A DNA stretch of 64,000 nt from RGIG4140 sp045614025 (GTDB lineage Bacteria > Pseudomonadota > Alphaproteobacteria > CAAHEQ01 > UBA3637), in NCBI GenBank assembly GCA_045614025.1, contig JAZLCE010000017.1:5892-69891 (forward strand), written 5' to 3'. Positions within the stretch are counted from its first letter, which is position 1. The number at the start of each line of letters is the position of its first letter. Below the pieces are notes generated by a model. The model worked only from the letters and a program-made list of their open reading frames with translations. It was not told the origin of the DNA and made no database searches. Both the position numbers and the translations under genes were made by a program. Shown one piece after another: positions 8,948 to 17,872 of the stretch.

Positions 8948-10348
8948 ATGAGTATTTTTTTATTGTCTTGCTTATTGCTTGTTTTGGGATATATTTTTTA
9001 TGGCGCTTTTGTTGAAAAAGTGTTTGGGGCAGATTTTAATAAAAAAACGCCAGCTGTTAAATATAATGATGGTGTGGATTATGTTGTTTTACCGCCTTAT
9101 AAAATTTTCTTAATTCAATTTTTGAATATTGCTGGACTAGGTCCTGTTTTTGGAGCATTAATGGGGATTATATATGGTCCGGTTGCCTTGCTTTGGATTG
9201 TGTTTGGTTGCATTTTTGCTGGGGCTGTTCATGATTATTTAAGTGGGATGATTTCATTAAGATATAAAGGTAATTCTCTTGTTTTTTTAATTGAAAAATT
9301 CTTTGGAAAGAAATTTAAATTTTTATTTATGCTTTTTTTAGGTTTCTTTTTAATTTTAGTTGGGGCTGTTTTTGCAATGAATCCAGCCTCAATGTTGGCA
9401 GATGTATTTCAAACGGATTTTGTTTATTTAATTGTTTTAATTTTTGGATATTATTTTTTAGCAACGCTTTTACCAATTGATAAAATTATTGGAAGATTTT
9501 ATCCTTTATTTGCTTTGTTGCTTATCGGAGTAACCGTTAGCTTAATATATTCACTTTTTGCTTCTGATTTGATTTTTTATCCTGATTTATCTCTTTCAAC
9601 ACAACACCCTGAAGGAAAAAGCTTTTTCCCAATTATGTTTGTGACCATTGCATGTGGAGCAATTAGTGGATTTCATGCAACACAATCTCCCATGATGGCA
9701 AAATGTATTCAAAATGAAAAATTTGGTCGACCCATTTTTTATGGAGCAATGATAACGGAAGGTTTTGTTGCGTTGGTTTGGGCAACACTTGGCATTGCTT
9801 TTTATCAAAACACAGAAGCATTATCAAATGTTTTATCAACAGTTGGTCCTGGTGGTGCTATTAAAGAAATTGCAAATTCTTTATTAGGAAAGTTTGGCGG
9901 CGTGTTAGCTTTAATTAGTGTTGTTGTTTTATCTATCACATCTGGAGATACGGCTTTTCGCTCAGCCAGGCTTATTTTTTCAGAATGTTTTAACATATCA
10001 CAAAAAAAGTTTAAGAAGAGATTATTTGTATCTATATTAGTTTTATGTTTGGGAGTTATACTTTCTTTTTGGGATTTAACATTTATATGGACCTATTTTG
10101 GCTGGGCAAATCAAATTTTGGCAACAGTATCTCTATTTGTTGCAGCTATTTATTTAAGAGAAAAAAAGAAAAATTATTGGATAGCTCTTATTCCAGCCCT
10201 TTTTATGTTAATCATATGCTGTTGTTATATTTTAAATCAGAAAATAGGATTTAATTTAAATTTGATGGTTTCAAGTATTTTTTCAATTGTAATTGCAGTT
10301 TGTGTTTTGATTATGTTTTTTAAATCAAAAAATCAAATAAAAAAATCA
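8948..10348 (+). CDS. CstA-family carbon-starvation transporter
   Basis: A polytopic inner-membrane protein of the CstA family, which takes up peptides or pyruvate in characterised members. It has about 12 or more hydrophobic helices, and the conserved N-terminal pattern (GYIFYGAFVEKVFG, then NIAGLGPVFGALMG) and the FHATQSPMMAKC segment are typical. At 467 residues it belongs to the shorter branch; E. coli CstA is about 700. The frame opens at a TTG at 8933, but AAAGGTG precedes the ATG at 8948. The stop codon occupies the three bases after the stated end. Expressed alone; the substrate cannot be assigned. Confidence 0.85.
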
Positions 10349-10408
10349 TAAAATTTCTTCTTGCAGGGCAAAAATTTTTATGTTATCGTCAAAAAAAAGA
10401 AGGTGGAC

Positions 10409-11176
10409 ATGAACGAAAAAAAAGAGACTCAAAAAGAAAAATTGCCCTCAATGGCAGCAATGAACAAGTATGCAAAAGAATCAATTAAGAAATTGATTTC
10501 ATTACAGAATACTGACAAGAAGAATGTTAATGGCTCACGCTTAGCCATGCAAAAAAAGATTATGTCACGCTTGGAAAAAGAAGCTTCAAAAGGAAGCGCA
10601 GTTATGGGTCTTGCCGTGATGAAGGGAATGGTTGTTACGGGTATAGATTTTAGCCGTTTTTTTGATTACACAACGCCATATTCTGACAATCGTGGATTTG
10701 ATAAAGTAGAAGAGTTTGCGGTATTTGAAAATCTTGTTCCTTTAATGATGCAATATAACACCATTCAAAAGGCCGATACCGTGATGCAATTTATTCGTAT
10801 TTTACCTGATTTGAATGAATTGCCTTTTTCGCCAGAATTATATGATGTTTTAAATGAGTCTGTTGAAGGGAAAAAAAGTTTTCAAGAAACGTTATTTGAT
10901 AGATGGGCGCAAGAATATCGTTTGGCAGATTCAGAAGTGAAACCTGTTTATTTAACTATTTTGAAACGGGCAGTAATGAAAGGATATTCTGGTGCTGCGC
11001 TTGCTTATGCAGATACACTTCAAAAAGAAGAAAAAATAAGTTCAGCAACAGTATTTAAAATTTTAAAATCTGTTCAAAAAAACAGATTTTCATCTGATGC
11101 TGATCGAACGATAGCTCATAAAAAACTTTCAAGGCATTTATCCTTGAAATCAAATCAATATTCTTTAGTTCATTGA
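10409..11176 (+). CDS. Uncharacterised soluble protein
   Basis: I do not recognise this 255-residue protein. AAGGTGG lies just before the ATG at 10409, so the longer frame from 10361 is not used. The first 60 residues are lysine- and glutamate-rich (likely disordered or coiled), followed by a mainly helical region with aromatic motifs (FSRFFDYTTPYSDNRGFD) and then two helical segments that could be TPR-like (YLTILKRAVMKGYSGAALAYADTL). There is no signal peptide or membrane segment. It lies 58 bases after the CstA-like gene and may share its transcript. A cytoplasmic helical-repeat protein is the most that can be said. Confidence 0.6.
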   Translation: MNEKKETQKEKLPSMAAMNKYAKESIKKLISLQNTDKKNVNGSRLAMQKKIMSRLEKEASKGSAVMGLAVMKGMVVTGIDFSRFFDYTTPYSDNRGFDKVEEFAVFENLVPLMMQYNTIQKADTVMQFIRILPDLNELPFSPELYDVLNESVEGKKSFQETLFDRWAQEYRLADSEVKPVYLTILKRAVMKGYSGAALAYADTLQKEEKISSATVFKILKSVQKNRFSSDADRTIAHKKLSRHLSLKSNQYSLVH

Positions 11177-11283
11177 ATGATAACTTGTTGACATAAAAGG
11201 ATATTATTTTTCTTCTTTGACTTGAAAGACGAAAAAATAAGGCTTACTTAAAAAGTGGATTTTAAACTTTTTTTGGAGGCTTT

Positions 11284-11817
11284 ATGGATCAAAATATTTG
11301 TTCAAATAAAATTTGGTTACTGATTATTTCACTTTTACTGATTGTGAGTGGTATTTACGTCTTTTTTAACCCATTTAGTGCGTTATTAACCTCTGCACTT
11401 TTTGTTGGAATTATTCTCATTATTATAGGGAGTGGTTATATTTTATCTTTTGCACAAGGAGATTCTTATGCCATTTTGGCCTTAGGTGTTTTAGATATTT
11501 TTGTTGGTATTTTATTTTTAACGAATTTAAGTTTATCAGCTCTAACTTTACCTGTGATTTTAGCTTTTTGGATTATGGCAAACAGTGTTGTTCAATTGGC
11601 AATGAGTTTTGAATTAAAAAATGACCCAGGTTTTCCAACAAAGCCATGGGTTGTTGGAAGTTGTTTAGGTCTTGTTTTATCAATTTTAATTTTTACATAT
11701 CCTGTAATTGGAACTTTAGCAATTACTATTTTAGTTGGATTTTATTTAATCGGGTATGGATTATTTGAACTTCATCGTTTTATTAAATGTTCTAAAAAAT
11801 CAGTTATAAAGGAATAA
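11284..11817 (+). CDS. HdeD/DUF308-family membrane protein
   Basis: A 177-residue inner-membrane protein with about six hydrophobic helices in three hairpins, the layout of the HdeD (DUF308) family linked to acid resistance in E. coli. The segments NPFSALLTSALFVGI and PVIGTLAITILVGFYLIGYG are typical internal-repeat boundaries. TTGGAGGC precedes the ATG. Dps starts four bases after its stop, so the pair probably forms a stress operon; the biochemical role of HdeD is unresolved. Confidence 0.82.
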   Translation: MDQNICSNKIWLLIISLLLIVSGIYVFFNPFSALLTSALFVGIILIIIGSGYILSFAQGDSYAILALGVLDIFVGILFLTNLSLSALTLPVILAFWIMANSVVQLAMSFELKNDPGFPTKPWVVGSCLGLVLSILIFTYPVIGTLAITILVGFYLIGYGLFELHRFIKCSKKSVIKE

Positions 11818-11820
11818 GTT

Positions 11821-12309
11821 ATGTCATACTTAAAAACAAAAAAAAGAAAATCGCTATTGCAGTTTTCAGACTCTCAAAAAGAAGCAAGTTTTCAAACGCT
11901 TAATAAATATCTTGTTGATTTTTCAAATCTTTCTTTGGTTACAAAGCAAGCGCATTGGAATTTGCAAGGAAAAAATTTTATTAGTGTTCATGAAATGTTA
12001 GATGATTTTTATGAGATGTTTCAAAAGTATGTGGATATTTTTGCAGAAAGATTAATTCAAATTAATTTTCCAGCTATTGCCACTGCTGAACATTTGGCAA
12101 GAAATTCTTCATTTCAAGAATATCCTTCAGAAATTTCATCTTCTGAAGAACATTTATATTCTCTTTTAGAACGATATAGCCAAACAGCAAACTCATTAAG
12201 ATCTGATATTGATAAAGCACAAGCAGATGCTGCAACAATTGATTATTATACTCAGGCAGTTGAAGAACTTGATAAAGCTGTTTGGTTTATTGAGGCACAC
12301 TTAAATTAA
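11821..12309 (+). CDS. dps: Dps-family DNA-binding ferritin
   Basis: A dodecameric mini-ferritin that oxidises and stores iron and protects DNA in stress. The inter-subunit ferroxidase ligands are all present: H45 in KQAHWNLQG, H57 in ISVHEML, D72 and E76 in VDIFAERLIQI, with the same spacing as E. coli Dps. The lysine-rich N-terminus (KTKKRK) is suited to DNA binding. Length 162 is normal. It follows the HdeD-like gene by four bases and is closed by a strong terminator. Confidence 0.95.
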   Translation: MSYLKTKKRKSLLQFSDSQKEASFQTLNKYLVDFSNLSLVTKQAHWNLQGKNFISVHEMLDDFYEMFQKYVDIFAERLIQINFPAIATAEHLARNSSFQEYPSEISSSEEHLYSLLERYSQTANSLRSDIDKAQADAATIDYYTQAVEELDKAVWFIEAHLN

Positions 12310-12320
12310 TTATCAAAAAA

Positions 12321-12345
12321 AAGCGAGGATCTTCCTCGCTTTTTT
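12321..12345. terminator. Terminator after dps, possibly bidirectional
   Basis: AAGCGAGGA and TCCTCGCTT pair and a T run follows. The A run on the other side lets it also serve the convergent DUF805 gene. Confidence 0.85.
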
Positions 12346-12358
12346 ACTTATATTCATG

Positions 12359-13060
12359 TTAAATTTGATATTTAAATATCTCATATAAGATTACACCTAG
12401 ATTAAAAAACGAATTAATAAGAAATAAACTTAGCAACAACGTTATAGCTATTGCAATTTTTGATGCTGGTTCAGGTTTTTTGCCAAATTTATTCTCTTGT
12501 TGTTGGCCGGGGAGTACTCCAATTATAAAGTAGGCAAAAACAAAAATAATGTATGAAACAGTGCAAATTGGATTAATCAAAGCTAATGGATTTAATAATC
12601 CAAAAACAAAAAGGAAAATAAGAATGCTTAATGGGGTAGGGCATCCTAAATCATGAAATCTTCTGATTGTTAAAGTGAAAAGAGCAAATAAAACAATTAA
12701 AGATAAGCAGATGCAGATATAATTAATCCATGATACTTCAAATACAGGATTTAATAAAAAGAGAAGGGGTAAGCTTAAACTCCAAAAAGAAAAAAATTCA
12801 GATCGGTTAGCTCTTCCATTTATTGAAAAAAATTTTTTCCAACCTTCAAAATAAATTTGAAAAATATTTCTTGTTTTTTTTGTTGATATATTTTCTGATT
12901 CTTTAAAATCAGTTTCTTTAATAACTAGTTGTTCGGATATAGGCTCTTTAGATATTTTTTGATCAATTACTCTTGACTTTTTTGTTGTTTTCTTTTTAGA
13001 CGTGGTTGTTGATTTTTTTTTCTTTTGAGTTGATTTAATTTCTTTTGATGGTTTAGTCAT
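12359..13060 (-). CDS. DUF805-family membrane protein with lysine-rich N-terminus
   Basis: The C-terminal 140 residues have the DUF805 signature: GRANRSEFF before helix 1, RRFHDLG after helix 3, and PGQQQENKFGKKP after the last helix, with four or five transmembrane segments between. The first 70 residues are an unusual charged tail made mostly of Lys, Thr and Ser, which could contact nucleic acid or acidic lipid. GGGGG precedes the ATG. DUF805 function is unknown. It converges on dps. Confidence 0.85.
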   Translation of the reverse strand: MTKPSKEIKSTQKKKKSTTTSKKKTTKKSRVIDQKISKEPISEQLVIKETDFKESENISTKKTRNIFQIYFEGWKKFFSINGRANRSEFFSFWSLSLPLLFLLNPVFEVSWINYICICLSLIVLFALFTLTIRRFHDLGCPTPLSILIFLFVFGLLNPLALINPICTVSYIIFVFAYFIIGVLPGQQQENKFGKKPEPASKIAIAITLLLSLFLINSFFNLGVILYEIFKYQI

Positions 13061-13122
13061 TTAAGCCCCCATTTGTGTTATATTTTTAATATAAAGAATG
13101 TTTGTTAAAATAACAAGAGATA

Positions 13123-13156
13123 AAAAAAGCGGATTCAAATTCGAATCCGCTTTTTT
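13123..13156 (-). terminator. Terminator of leuA
   Basis: AAGCGGATTC and GAATCCGCTT form a long stem with T runs on both sides, so it can also stop rightward transcription. Confidence 0.85.
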
Positions 13157-13173
13157 GCATATGGCGATTAAAA

Positions 13174-14718
13174 TTAGTTTCTTTCAAGTAAATTTAATCC
13201 GTTAAAAATCGCTTTAATGCTTGCTTTTGTTGTTGAGCGATCAATTGCTCTTGCAATAACAGATTTAGATTGATTTGAAATGGTTATTGTTGCTAATGCA
13301 TCAGAGGCAGCTTTATCTTCTGGTGTCATCATTTGTTGCTCATATTTTGCCACTTCAATTGCCACGCCTAATGCCAAAAATGCATTAATACAAGCATTAA
13401 TAGGACCATTCCCTTCGCCGGTTTTTTCAAAGATTTCGTCTTCTTTTTTATAAGAAAGTAAAAATTTTCCATCTTTAATTCTATCAAAAGAAGAAAGCTG
13501 ATAAGGCCCTTTAATATCGCAAAGATGTGTACGATAAAGTTTATCTAAATCTTTTGGTTTTAATTCACTTCTTTTTTCTTCAGCCATTTTTTTTGCGAAG
13601 GGCATTAAATATTCTGCTTCTTGAAGAGTGATTGGATAACCTAAATTTTGGAAGTTAGAAAAAAGAGCTGATTTGCCAGATTGGCTTGTGAATCCAATAT
13701 GTTCACCATCATATCTTCCAATGAGTTTTGGATCAAAAGCAATATATTGACCTTTTTTTAATCCTTTGGTTTTGTTAGATCCATCTTGATGAATTCCACT
13801 ACGATGAGCCAATACATCAGAACCAATAACAGGGGCTTTTTCATAAATTTTAATGCCAGACATTTCGCTAACAAGCAAAGAAGTTTCTTGAATTTTTTCC
13901 ATTTTAAGTGGTATGTTTACATTTTTATTATAAAGTGCAACAGCAACTTCTTGCATATTTGTGTTTCCTGCGCGTTCACCAAGCCCGTTGATTGTTGTTT
14001 CAAGTTGGGTTGCTCCTGCAAAATAGCTCATAGCCGTTGTGGCGGTTGCCATGCCAAGATCATTATGGCAATGAACAGAAATAATGGCTTTATCCCCAAT
14101 TCGATTATGAACGGCTTTTACCATGTCAGTAAAATCAGTTGGTAAATATCTTTCAACGGTGTTTGGCAAATTAATAACATCTGCGCCAGCATCAACAACT
14201 TTTTCAATAGCATCTACTACATCTGGTAAATTTTCAATACAATCTCCAAAATGTTCTACTGAAAATTCAACTTCAGCCTGAGGAAGCAATTCTTTTGCTT
14301 TTTTAACGGCTTTGACCGCCATTTTTGTAACGGTTTGAATATCTTTTTTAAGGACATGTTCTAATCCCAAAGGATTCATAGCAATAAAAGTATGAATGCG
14401 TGGTTTTTTTGCAAATTTAACAGCGCTAACAGCTTTTTCAATGTCTTTTTCATTGGCTCTGGCTAAAACGCTGATAACAGTGTTTTCTGGTGCACGTTTA
14501 GCAAGGGCTTCACAAGCAATAAAATCCATTTCATCTGAAGCCGGAAAGCCAATTTCAATTCCTTGAACACCCAATGCAACCAATTTATCAAAGATCACTT
14601 CTTTTTCAGTTAAGCTCCATGGATTTTTAAGAGCTTGGTTTCCATCTCTTAAAGTGACATCATAAAAAAATGGTTGGCGGGAATTATTTGCGGAATTTGA
14701 ATTGATATTTGTTTTCAT
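13174..14718 (-). CDS. leuA: 2-isopropylmalate synthase
   Basis: Catalyses the first committed step of leucine synthesis, joining acetyl-CoA to 2-oxoisovalerate. The TIM-barrel carries DVTLRDGNQ near the start, the metal-binding HCHND and the GLGERAGN loop. A C-terminal regulatory (LeuA dimer) domain ends in the usual degradation of the alpha-isopropylmalate synthase family, so feedback inhibition by leucine is expected. The DGNQALKNPWS variant points to the longer LeuA class. The upstream region holds a leader peptide and attenuator. No other leu genes are adjacent. Confidence 0.95.
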   Translation of the reverse strand: MKTNINSNSANNSRQPFFYDVTLRDGNQALKNPWSLTEKEVIFDKLVALGVQGIEIGFPASDEMDFIACEALAKRAPENTVISVLARANEKDIEKAVSAVKFAKKPRIHTFIAMNPLGLEHVLKKDIQTVTKMAVKAVKKAKELLPQAEVEFSVEHFGDCIENLPDVVDAIEKVVDAGADVINLPNTVERYLPTDFTDMVKAVHNRIGDKAIISVHCHNDLGMATATTAMSYFAGATQLETTINGLGERAGNTNMQEVAVALYNKNVNIPLKMEKIQETSLLVSEMSGIKIYEKAPVIGSDVLAHRSGIHQDGSNKTKGLKKGQYIAFDPKLIGRYDGEHIGFTSQSGKSALFSNFQNLGYPITLQEAEYLMPFAKKMAEEKRSELKPKDLDKLYRTHLCDIKGPYQLSSFDRIKDGKFLLSYKKEDEIFEKTGEGNGPINACINAFLALGVAIEVAKYEQQMMTPEDKAASDALATITISNQSKSVIARAIDRSTTKASIKAIFNGLNLLERN

Positions 14719-14744
14719 GTGAAGTCCTTAATTTTATTTGAAGA

Positions 14745-14774
14745 TAAAAAAAACACCCTCCTAAAAGGGTGTTT
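14745..14774 (-). promoter_or_regulatory. leu attenuator: terminator and competing antiterminator
   Basis: On the minus strand, AAACACCCT and AGGGTGTTT form a hairpin followed by a T run 27 bases before leuA. An alternative partner exists: 14799-14809 can pair with 14760-14770 (10 of 11 plus a wobble), which would break the terminator. A third pairing, 14805-14810 with 14824-14829, would free it. This is the 1:2, 2:3, 3:4 arrangement of classical attenuation, with the leader peptide gene overlapping the first two segments. Confidence 0.88.
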
Positions 14775-14796
14775 AGAATAAATTATTTATATAACA

Positions 14797-14868
14797 CTAC
14801 CCTCTTAGGAAATGCGATTCATGTCCTAACAATAAGTTTGATAAAAGAAGTAGAGTTACATTTTTCAT
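14797..14868 (-). CDS. leuL: leu leader peptide (23 residues, seven Leu near the start)
   Basis: A 24-codon frame starts with ATG at 14868 and encodes MKNVTLLLLSNLLLG, then eight more residues and TAG. Seven of the eight residues between Thr5 and Gly15 other than Ser-Asn are leucine, from codons CTA, CTT, CTT, TTA, TTA, TTG and TTA. When charged tRNA-Leu is short the ribosome would stall here and favour the antiterminator. There is no Shine-Dalgarno sequence; the predicted transcript starts within one or two bases of the ATG, so it may be translated as a leaderless message. Confidence 0.88.
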   Translation of the reverse strand: MKNVTLLLLSNLLLGHESHFLRG

Positions 14869-14875
14869 ATTTTAT

Positions 14876-14904
14876 GAAATATCATTTTTCCTAGTAAATG
14901 TCAA
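14876..14904 (-). promoter_or_regulatory. Promoter of the leu leader
   Basis: On the minus strand TTGACA (14899-14904) is a perfect -35 and TATTTC (14876-14881), preceded by TG, is the -10 with a 17-base spacer. Transcription is predicted to start near 14869. Confidence 0.6.
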
Positions 14905-14905
14905 T

Positions 14906-14944
14906 AAAAAAATAATCCACCTTTAAAATGGCGGATTATTTTTT
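14906..14944 (-). terminator. Terminator of parC
   Basis: AATAATCCGCC pairs with GGTGGATTATT (one wobble) and is followed by seven T residues on the minus strand. Confidence 0.8.
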
Positions 14945-14960
14945 GTTTTTTTTATCTTTT

Positions 14961-17186
14961 TTAAGATCCGAATTTGTTGCTCCTTGGGAACCCAACAGGA
15001 GGAATTTTTCCAACAGCAGCCCGTTTTGTTAACCAAAGTGAAATATTTTTCTCGACTCGGATGCCATTTCCTGAAGGGAATGCTAGGCCATCCTCTAAGT
15101 TGAAGAATTTGGCGTCACTTAATTTAGCTTCTTGATAACGTTGTAAAATAACACCGCTACCCCTACTCATCATTGGAATTTCATCTGTTGTGAAAACAAT
15201 CATTTTTCGGTTTGTTCCAATAACGGCAATATGAGTTCCTGCAACTGGTTTGCATAAACAAGCTTTATCATCATCAGCAACATTTAAAATGATTTTACCT
15301 GCTCTTGTTTGAGCAATAATATCATTAGAGTTCACCAAGAAACCTTTTCCTTTTTCTGTTGCTACTAAAAGTTTTATATCGCTTTGATAAATAAACATAG
15401 TGATAACATCAGCATCTTGAGTGATATCTACCAATAATCTTAATGGTTCACCAAAACCTCTTCCACCAGCAATCATATTTCCTCGTAAGGTGAAGAATCG
15501 ACCGTTCGTTGTGAAGAAAATGATGTTATCCGTTGTATATGTTTGGATAAAGCATTTTAAATCATCACCTTCTTTATATTTAAGGTCGGCAACATCTGTA
15601 TGTCCTTTAAGAGCTCTGATCCATCCTTTTTTAGAAAGAACAACGGTAATAGGTTCTTTTTCAATCATAGCTTCAATTGGAACTTCTACGCTAGTAGCAG
15701 CTTCGATGACGGCGGTGCGTCTGCATCCAAGCTCGGTTTTTTGCCCAAATAATGTTTTAATTTCTTTAATTTCAAGCGTTAATTTTGCATCACGTAATTC
15801 TTTTGATTCAAGTAAAGCTTCTAAACCTTTCTTTTCTTCATCAAGCGCTTTATGTTCATCTTTAATTTGGTTTTCTTCTAATTTTCTAAGAGATCTTAAG
15901 CGCATATTTAAGATAGCTTCAGCTTGAATTTCCGTGAGATTAAACTCCTTCATCATCAGAGTTTTTGGTTCATCTTCATTGCGGATAATTTCAATGATTC
16001 TATCTAAATTTAAGAAAGCAATTAAGAATCCTTTTAGTAATTCCATACGATGAATAATTTTATCAAGTCTATATTTTGATCTTCTAATTAAAACTTGATC
16101 ACGATGTTTTAAAAAGGCTTGTAACACTTCTTTTAAATTCATTACTTTAGGCGTATGGTCTGCATCTAACACATTCATATTCAAGTTGAAATTAACTTGT
16201 AAATCAGTGTTTTTATATAAATGCTCCATTAATTGCTCTGGTAAAACAGCTCTAGATTTTGGCTCCAAAATAATGCGAACTTTATCAGATGATTCATCAC
16301 GTATATCAGCCAAAAGAGGCAATTTCTTTTCGCTGAGTAATTTGGCAATTTTCATGATTAAATCTGATTTTTGAACCAAATAAGGAATTTCGGTTACAAC
16401 GATTTGATATTGCCCATGAGAAAGATCTTCTTTTTCCCATTTTGCGCGCACTTTCATGGCGCCTTTGCCTTCTTTATAAGCTTTAATGATATTTGCCCTT
16501 GGTTCAGCCAAAATACCCCCAGTTGGGAAATCAGGTCCTTGAACAAATTCCATTAATTTTTCAACCTCGGCTTCTTGATGCTTAATCAGGTAAATAAGAG
16601 CATCGCAAACTTCACCAACATTATGTGGTGGAATATTTGTAGCCATACCAACGGCAATTCCAGAGGAACCATTTGCCAATAAATTTGGGAATGCTGCAGG
16701 CATTACAACAGGTTCATCTTCTTCCCCGTCATAGGTTTTGTCAAAATCAACTGCATTATCATCTAGGCCATCCATTAATTTAACGGCAACGGCTGTGAGT
16801 CTTGCCTCTGTGTATCGCATAGCAGCAGCTTTATCGCCATCAATATTGCCGAAGTTTCCTTGTCCATCAACTAAAGGGTAACGAACGGCAAAATCTTGAG
16901 CTAAACGCACCATTGCATCATAAACAGAAGAATCCCCATGAGGGTGATATTTACCGATTACATCACCAACAACGCGCGCGCATTTTTTAAATCCAGAGAC
17001 AGGGTCAAGTTTTAATTGGCGCATTGCAAAGAGAAGTCGGCGATGAACAGGTTTTAACCCATCACGCACATCTGGCAATGATCTTGCAACAATTGTGGAT
17101 AACGCATAAGCTAAATATCTTTCGCTTAATGCATCTGCAAGTTTTGCTTCTTTTATATTTTCGTTTATTTCAATATTTTCACTCAT
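14961..17186 (-). CDS. parC: DNA topoisomerase IV subunit A
   Basis: The DNA-cleaving subunit of topoisomerase IV, which unlinks daughter chromosomes with ParE. The catalytic tyrosine is Y125 in MRYTEARL. The quinolone-determining region reads HPHGDSSVYDA, with Ser86 and Asp90 at the positions equivalent to E. coli S80 and E84. Coiled-coil and C-terminal beta-pinwheel regions follow; 741 residues is normal. The frame opens at 17225, but homology starts with MSENIEINENIKEAKL, so 17186 is chosen. No Shine-Dalgarno precedes it, and a promoter (TATAAT at 17196-17201, TTGCGT at 17220-17225, 18-base spacer) would start the message almost at the ATG. Confidence 0.95.
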   Translation of the reverse strand: MSENIEINENIKEAKLADALSERYLAYALSTIVARSLPDVRDGLKPVHRRLLFAMRQLKLDPVSGFKKCARVVGDVIGKYHPHGDSSVYDAMVRLAQDFAVRYPLVDGQGNFGNIDGDKAAAMRYTEARLTAVAVKLMDGLDDNAVDFDKTYDGEEDEPVVMPAAFPNLLANGSSGIAVGMATNIPPHNVGEVCDALIYLIKHQEAEVEKLMEFVQGPDFPTGGILAEPRANIIKAYKEGKGAMKVRAKWEKEDLSHGQYQIVVTEIPYLVQKSDLIMKIAKLLSEKKLPLLADIRDESSDKVRIILEPKSRAVLPEQLMEHLYKNTDLQVNFNLNMNVLDADHTPKVMNLKEVLQAFLKHRDQVLIRRSKYRLDKIIHRMELLKGFLIAFLNLDRIIEIIRNEDEPKTLMMKEFNLTEIQAEAILNMRLRSLRKLEENQIKDEHKALDEEKKGLEALLESKELRDAKLTLEIKEIKTLFGQKTELGCRRTAVIEAATSVEVPIEAMIEKEPITVVLSKKGWIRALKGHTDVADLKYKEGDDLKCFIQTYTTDNIIFFTTNGRFFTLRGNMIAGGRGFGEPLRLLVDITQDADVITMFIYQSDIKLLVATEKGKGFLVNSNDIIAQTRAGKIILNVADDDKACLCKPVAGTHIAVIGTNRKMIVFTTDEIPMMSRGSGVILQRYQEAKLSDAKFFNLEDGLAFPSGNGIRVEKNISLWLTKRAAVGKIPPVGFPRSNKFGS

Positions 17187-17195
17187 AATATAGGG

Positions 17196-17225
17196 ATTAT
17201 AGGCATAAAAAAAGAAAAAACGCAA
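17196..17225 (-). promoter_or_regulatory. Promoter of parC, giving a near-leaderless mRNA
   Basis: TTGCGT and TATAAT with an 18-base spacer on the minus strand. The -10 ends ten bases before the start codon, leaving a 5' leader of only a few bases. Confidence 0.5.
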
Positions 17226-17305
17226 GTGTTTTTTAATCCTTGTAATTTTTTATAAAGTTTGGTAAAGTTATGGGCGAAAGAAAAATATTTTTTAGAGGAA
17301 AGAAA

Positions 17306-17872
17306 ATGCGTTTTTTAGCTTTTTTAACAGGTTTGATTCTGGTTTCAAATGTTTCTTTAGCAAATGAAAGTGTTTCTCCAGAAGGATATTTTGGAAATTG
17401 GCGAGTGTATACGGCGAAAGAAGGAACCGAGACGCTTTGTTTTATGGTTGCTTCACCTCAGCATACATCAAGCGAGAGAGAGGGAAATTTTTTAAGTATT
17501 ACCCATCGCCCTTATGAAAACTCTTTTGATACGATTGCCTTGATGTTTGGAACAATGTTTCATAAAACATCAAGGCCAACGATTGAAGTTGATAACCATA
17601 AACCTTTTGAAATGAAAACAGCAGATGATTCTTCTTTTATAATGAATGAAAAAGATGAAAAAGTTTTAATTGATCAGATGATCATTGGAAATGTGGCCAG
17701 AACAAAAGGCAAAAGCCATAAAAAAAATGTTTTAAGAGAAACATTTTCGTTAAAAGGTTTTTCAAAGGCGTATGATATGTTGAATGAAAAATGTCCACGT
17801 CCAACGGAAAATGTTTCTGAAAAAGCTGAAGAACAACTTTCTTCTAAACAAGAAGGTGGAGAAGTTAAATGA
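17306..17872 (+). CDS. IalB-like periplasmic protein
   Basis: Resembles the invasion-associated locus B family, common in Alphaproteobacteria and first linked to erythrocyte invasion by Bartonella. A signal peptide is clear (MRFLAFLTGLILVSNVSLA). The mature part has the family opening, GNWRVYTAKEG followed by LCFMVASP, and a final CPRP near residue 170 that could pair with the early Cys in a disulphide. GAGGAAAG precedes the ATG at 17306, so the longer frame from 17270 is rejected; length 188. The hydrophilic C-terminal tail is low-complexity. The stop overlaps the rlmN start (ATGA), so they are co-translated. Most members outside pathogens have no known role. Confidence 0.8.
   Translation: MRFLAFLTGLILVSNVSLANESVSPEGYFGNWRVYTAKEGTETLCFMVASPQHTSSEREGNFLSITHRPYENSFDTIALMFGTMFHKTSRPTIEVDNHKPFEMKTADDSSFIMNEKDEKVLIDQMIIGNVARTKGKSHKKNVLRETFSLKGFSKAYDMLNEKCPRPTENVSEKAEEQLSSKQEGGEVK

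Noticed and set aside
14797..14868. leu leader region as a T-box or leucine riboswitch
   Set aside because: There is no T-box sequence, and the Leu-rich frame with competing hairpins explains the region better.
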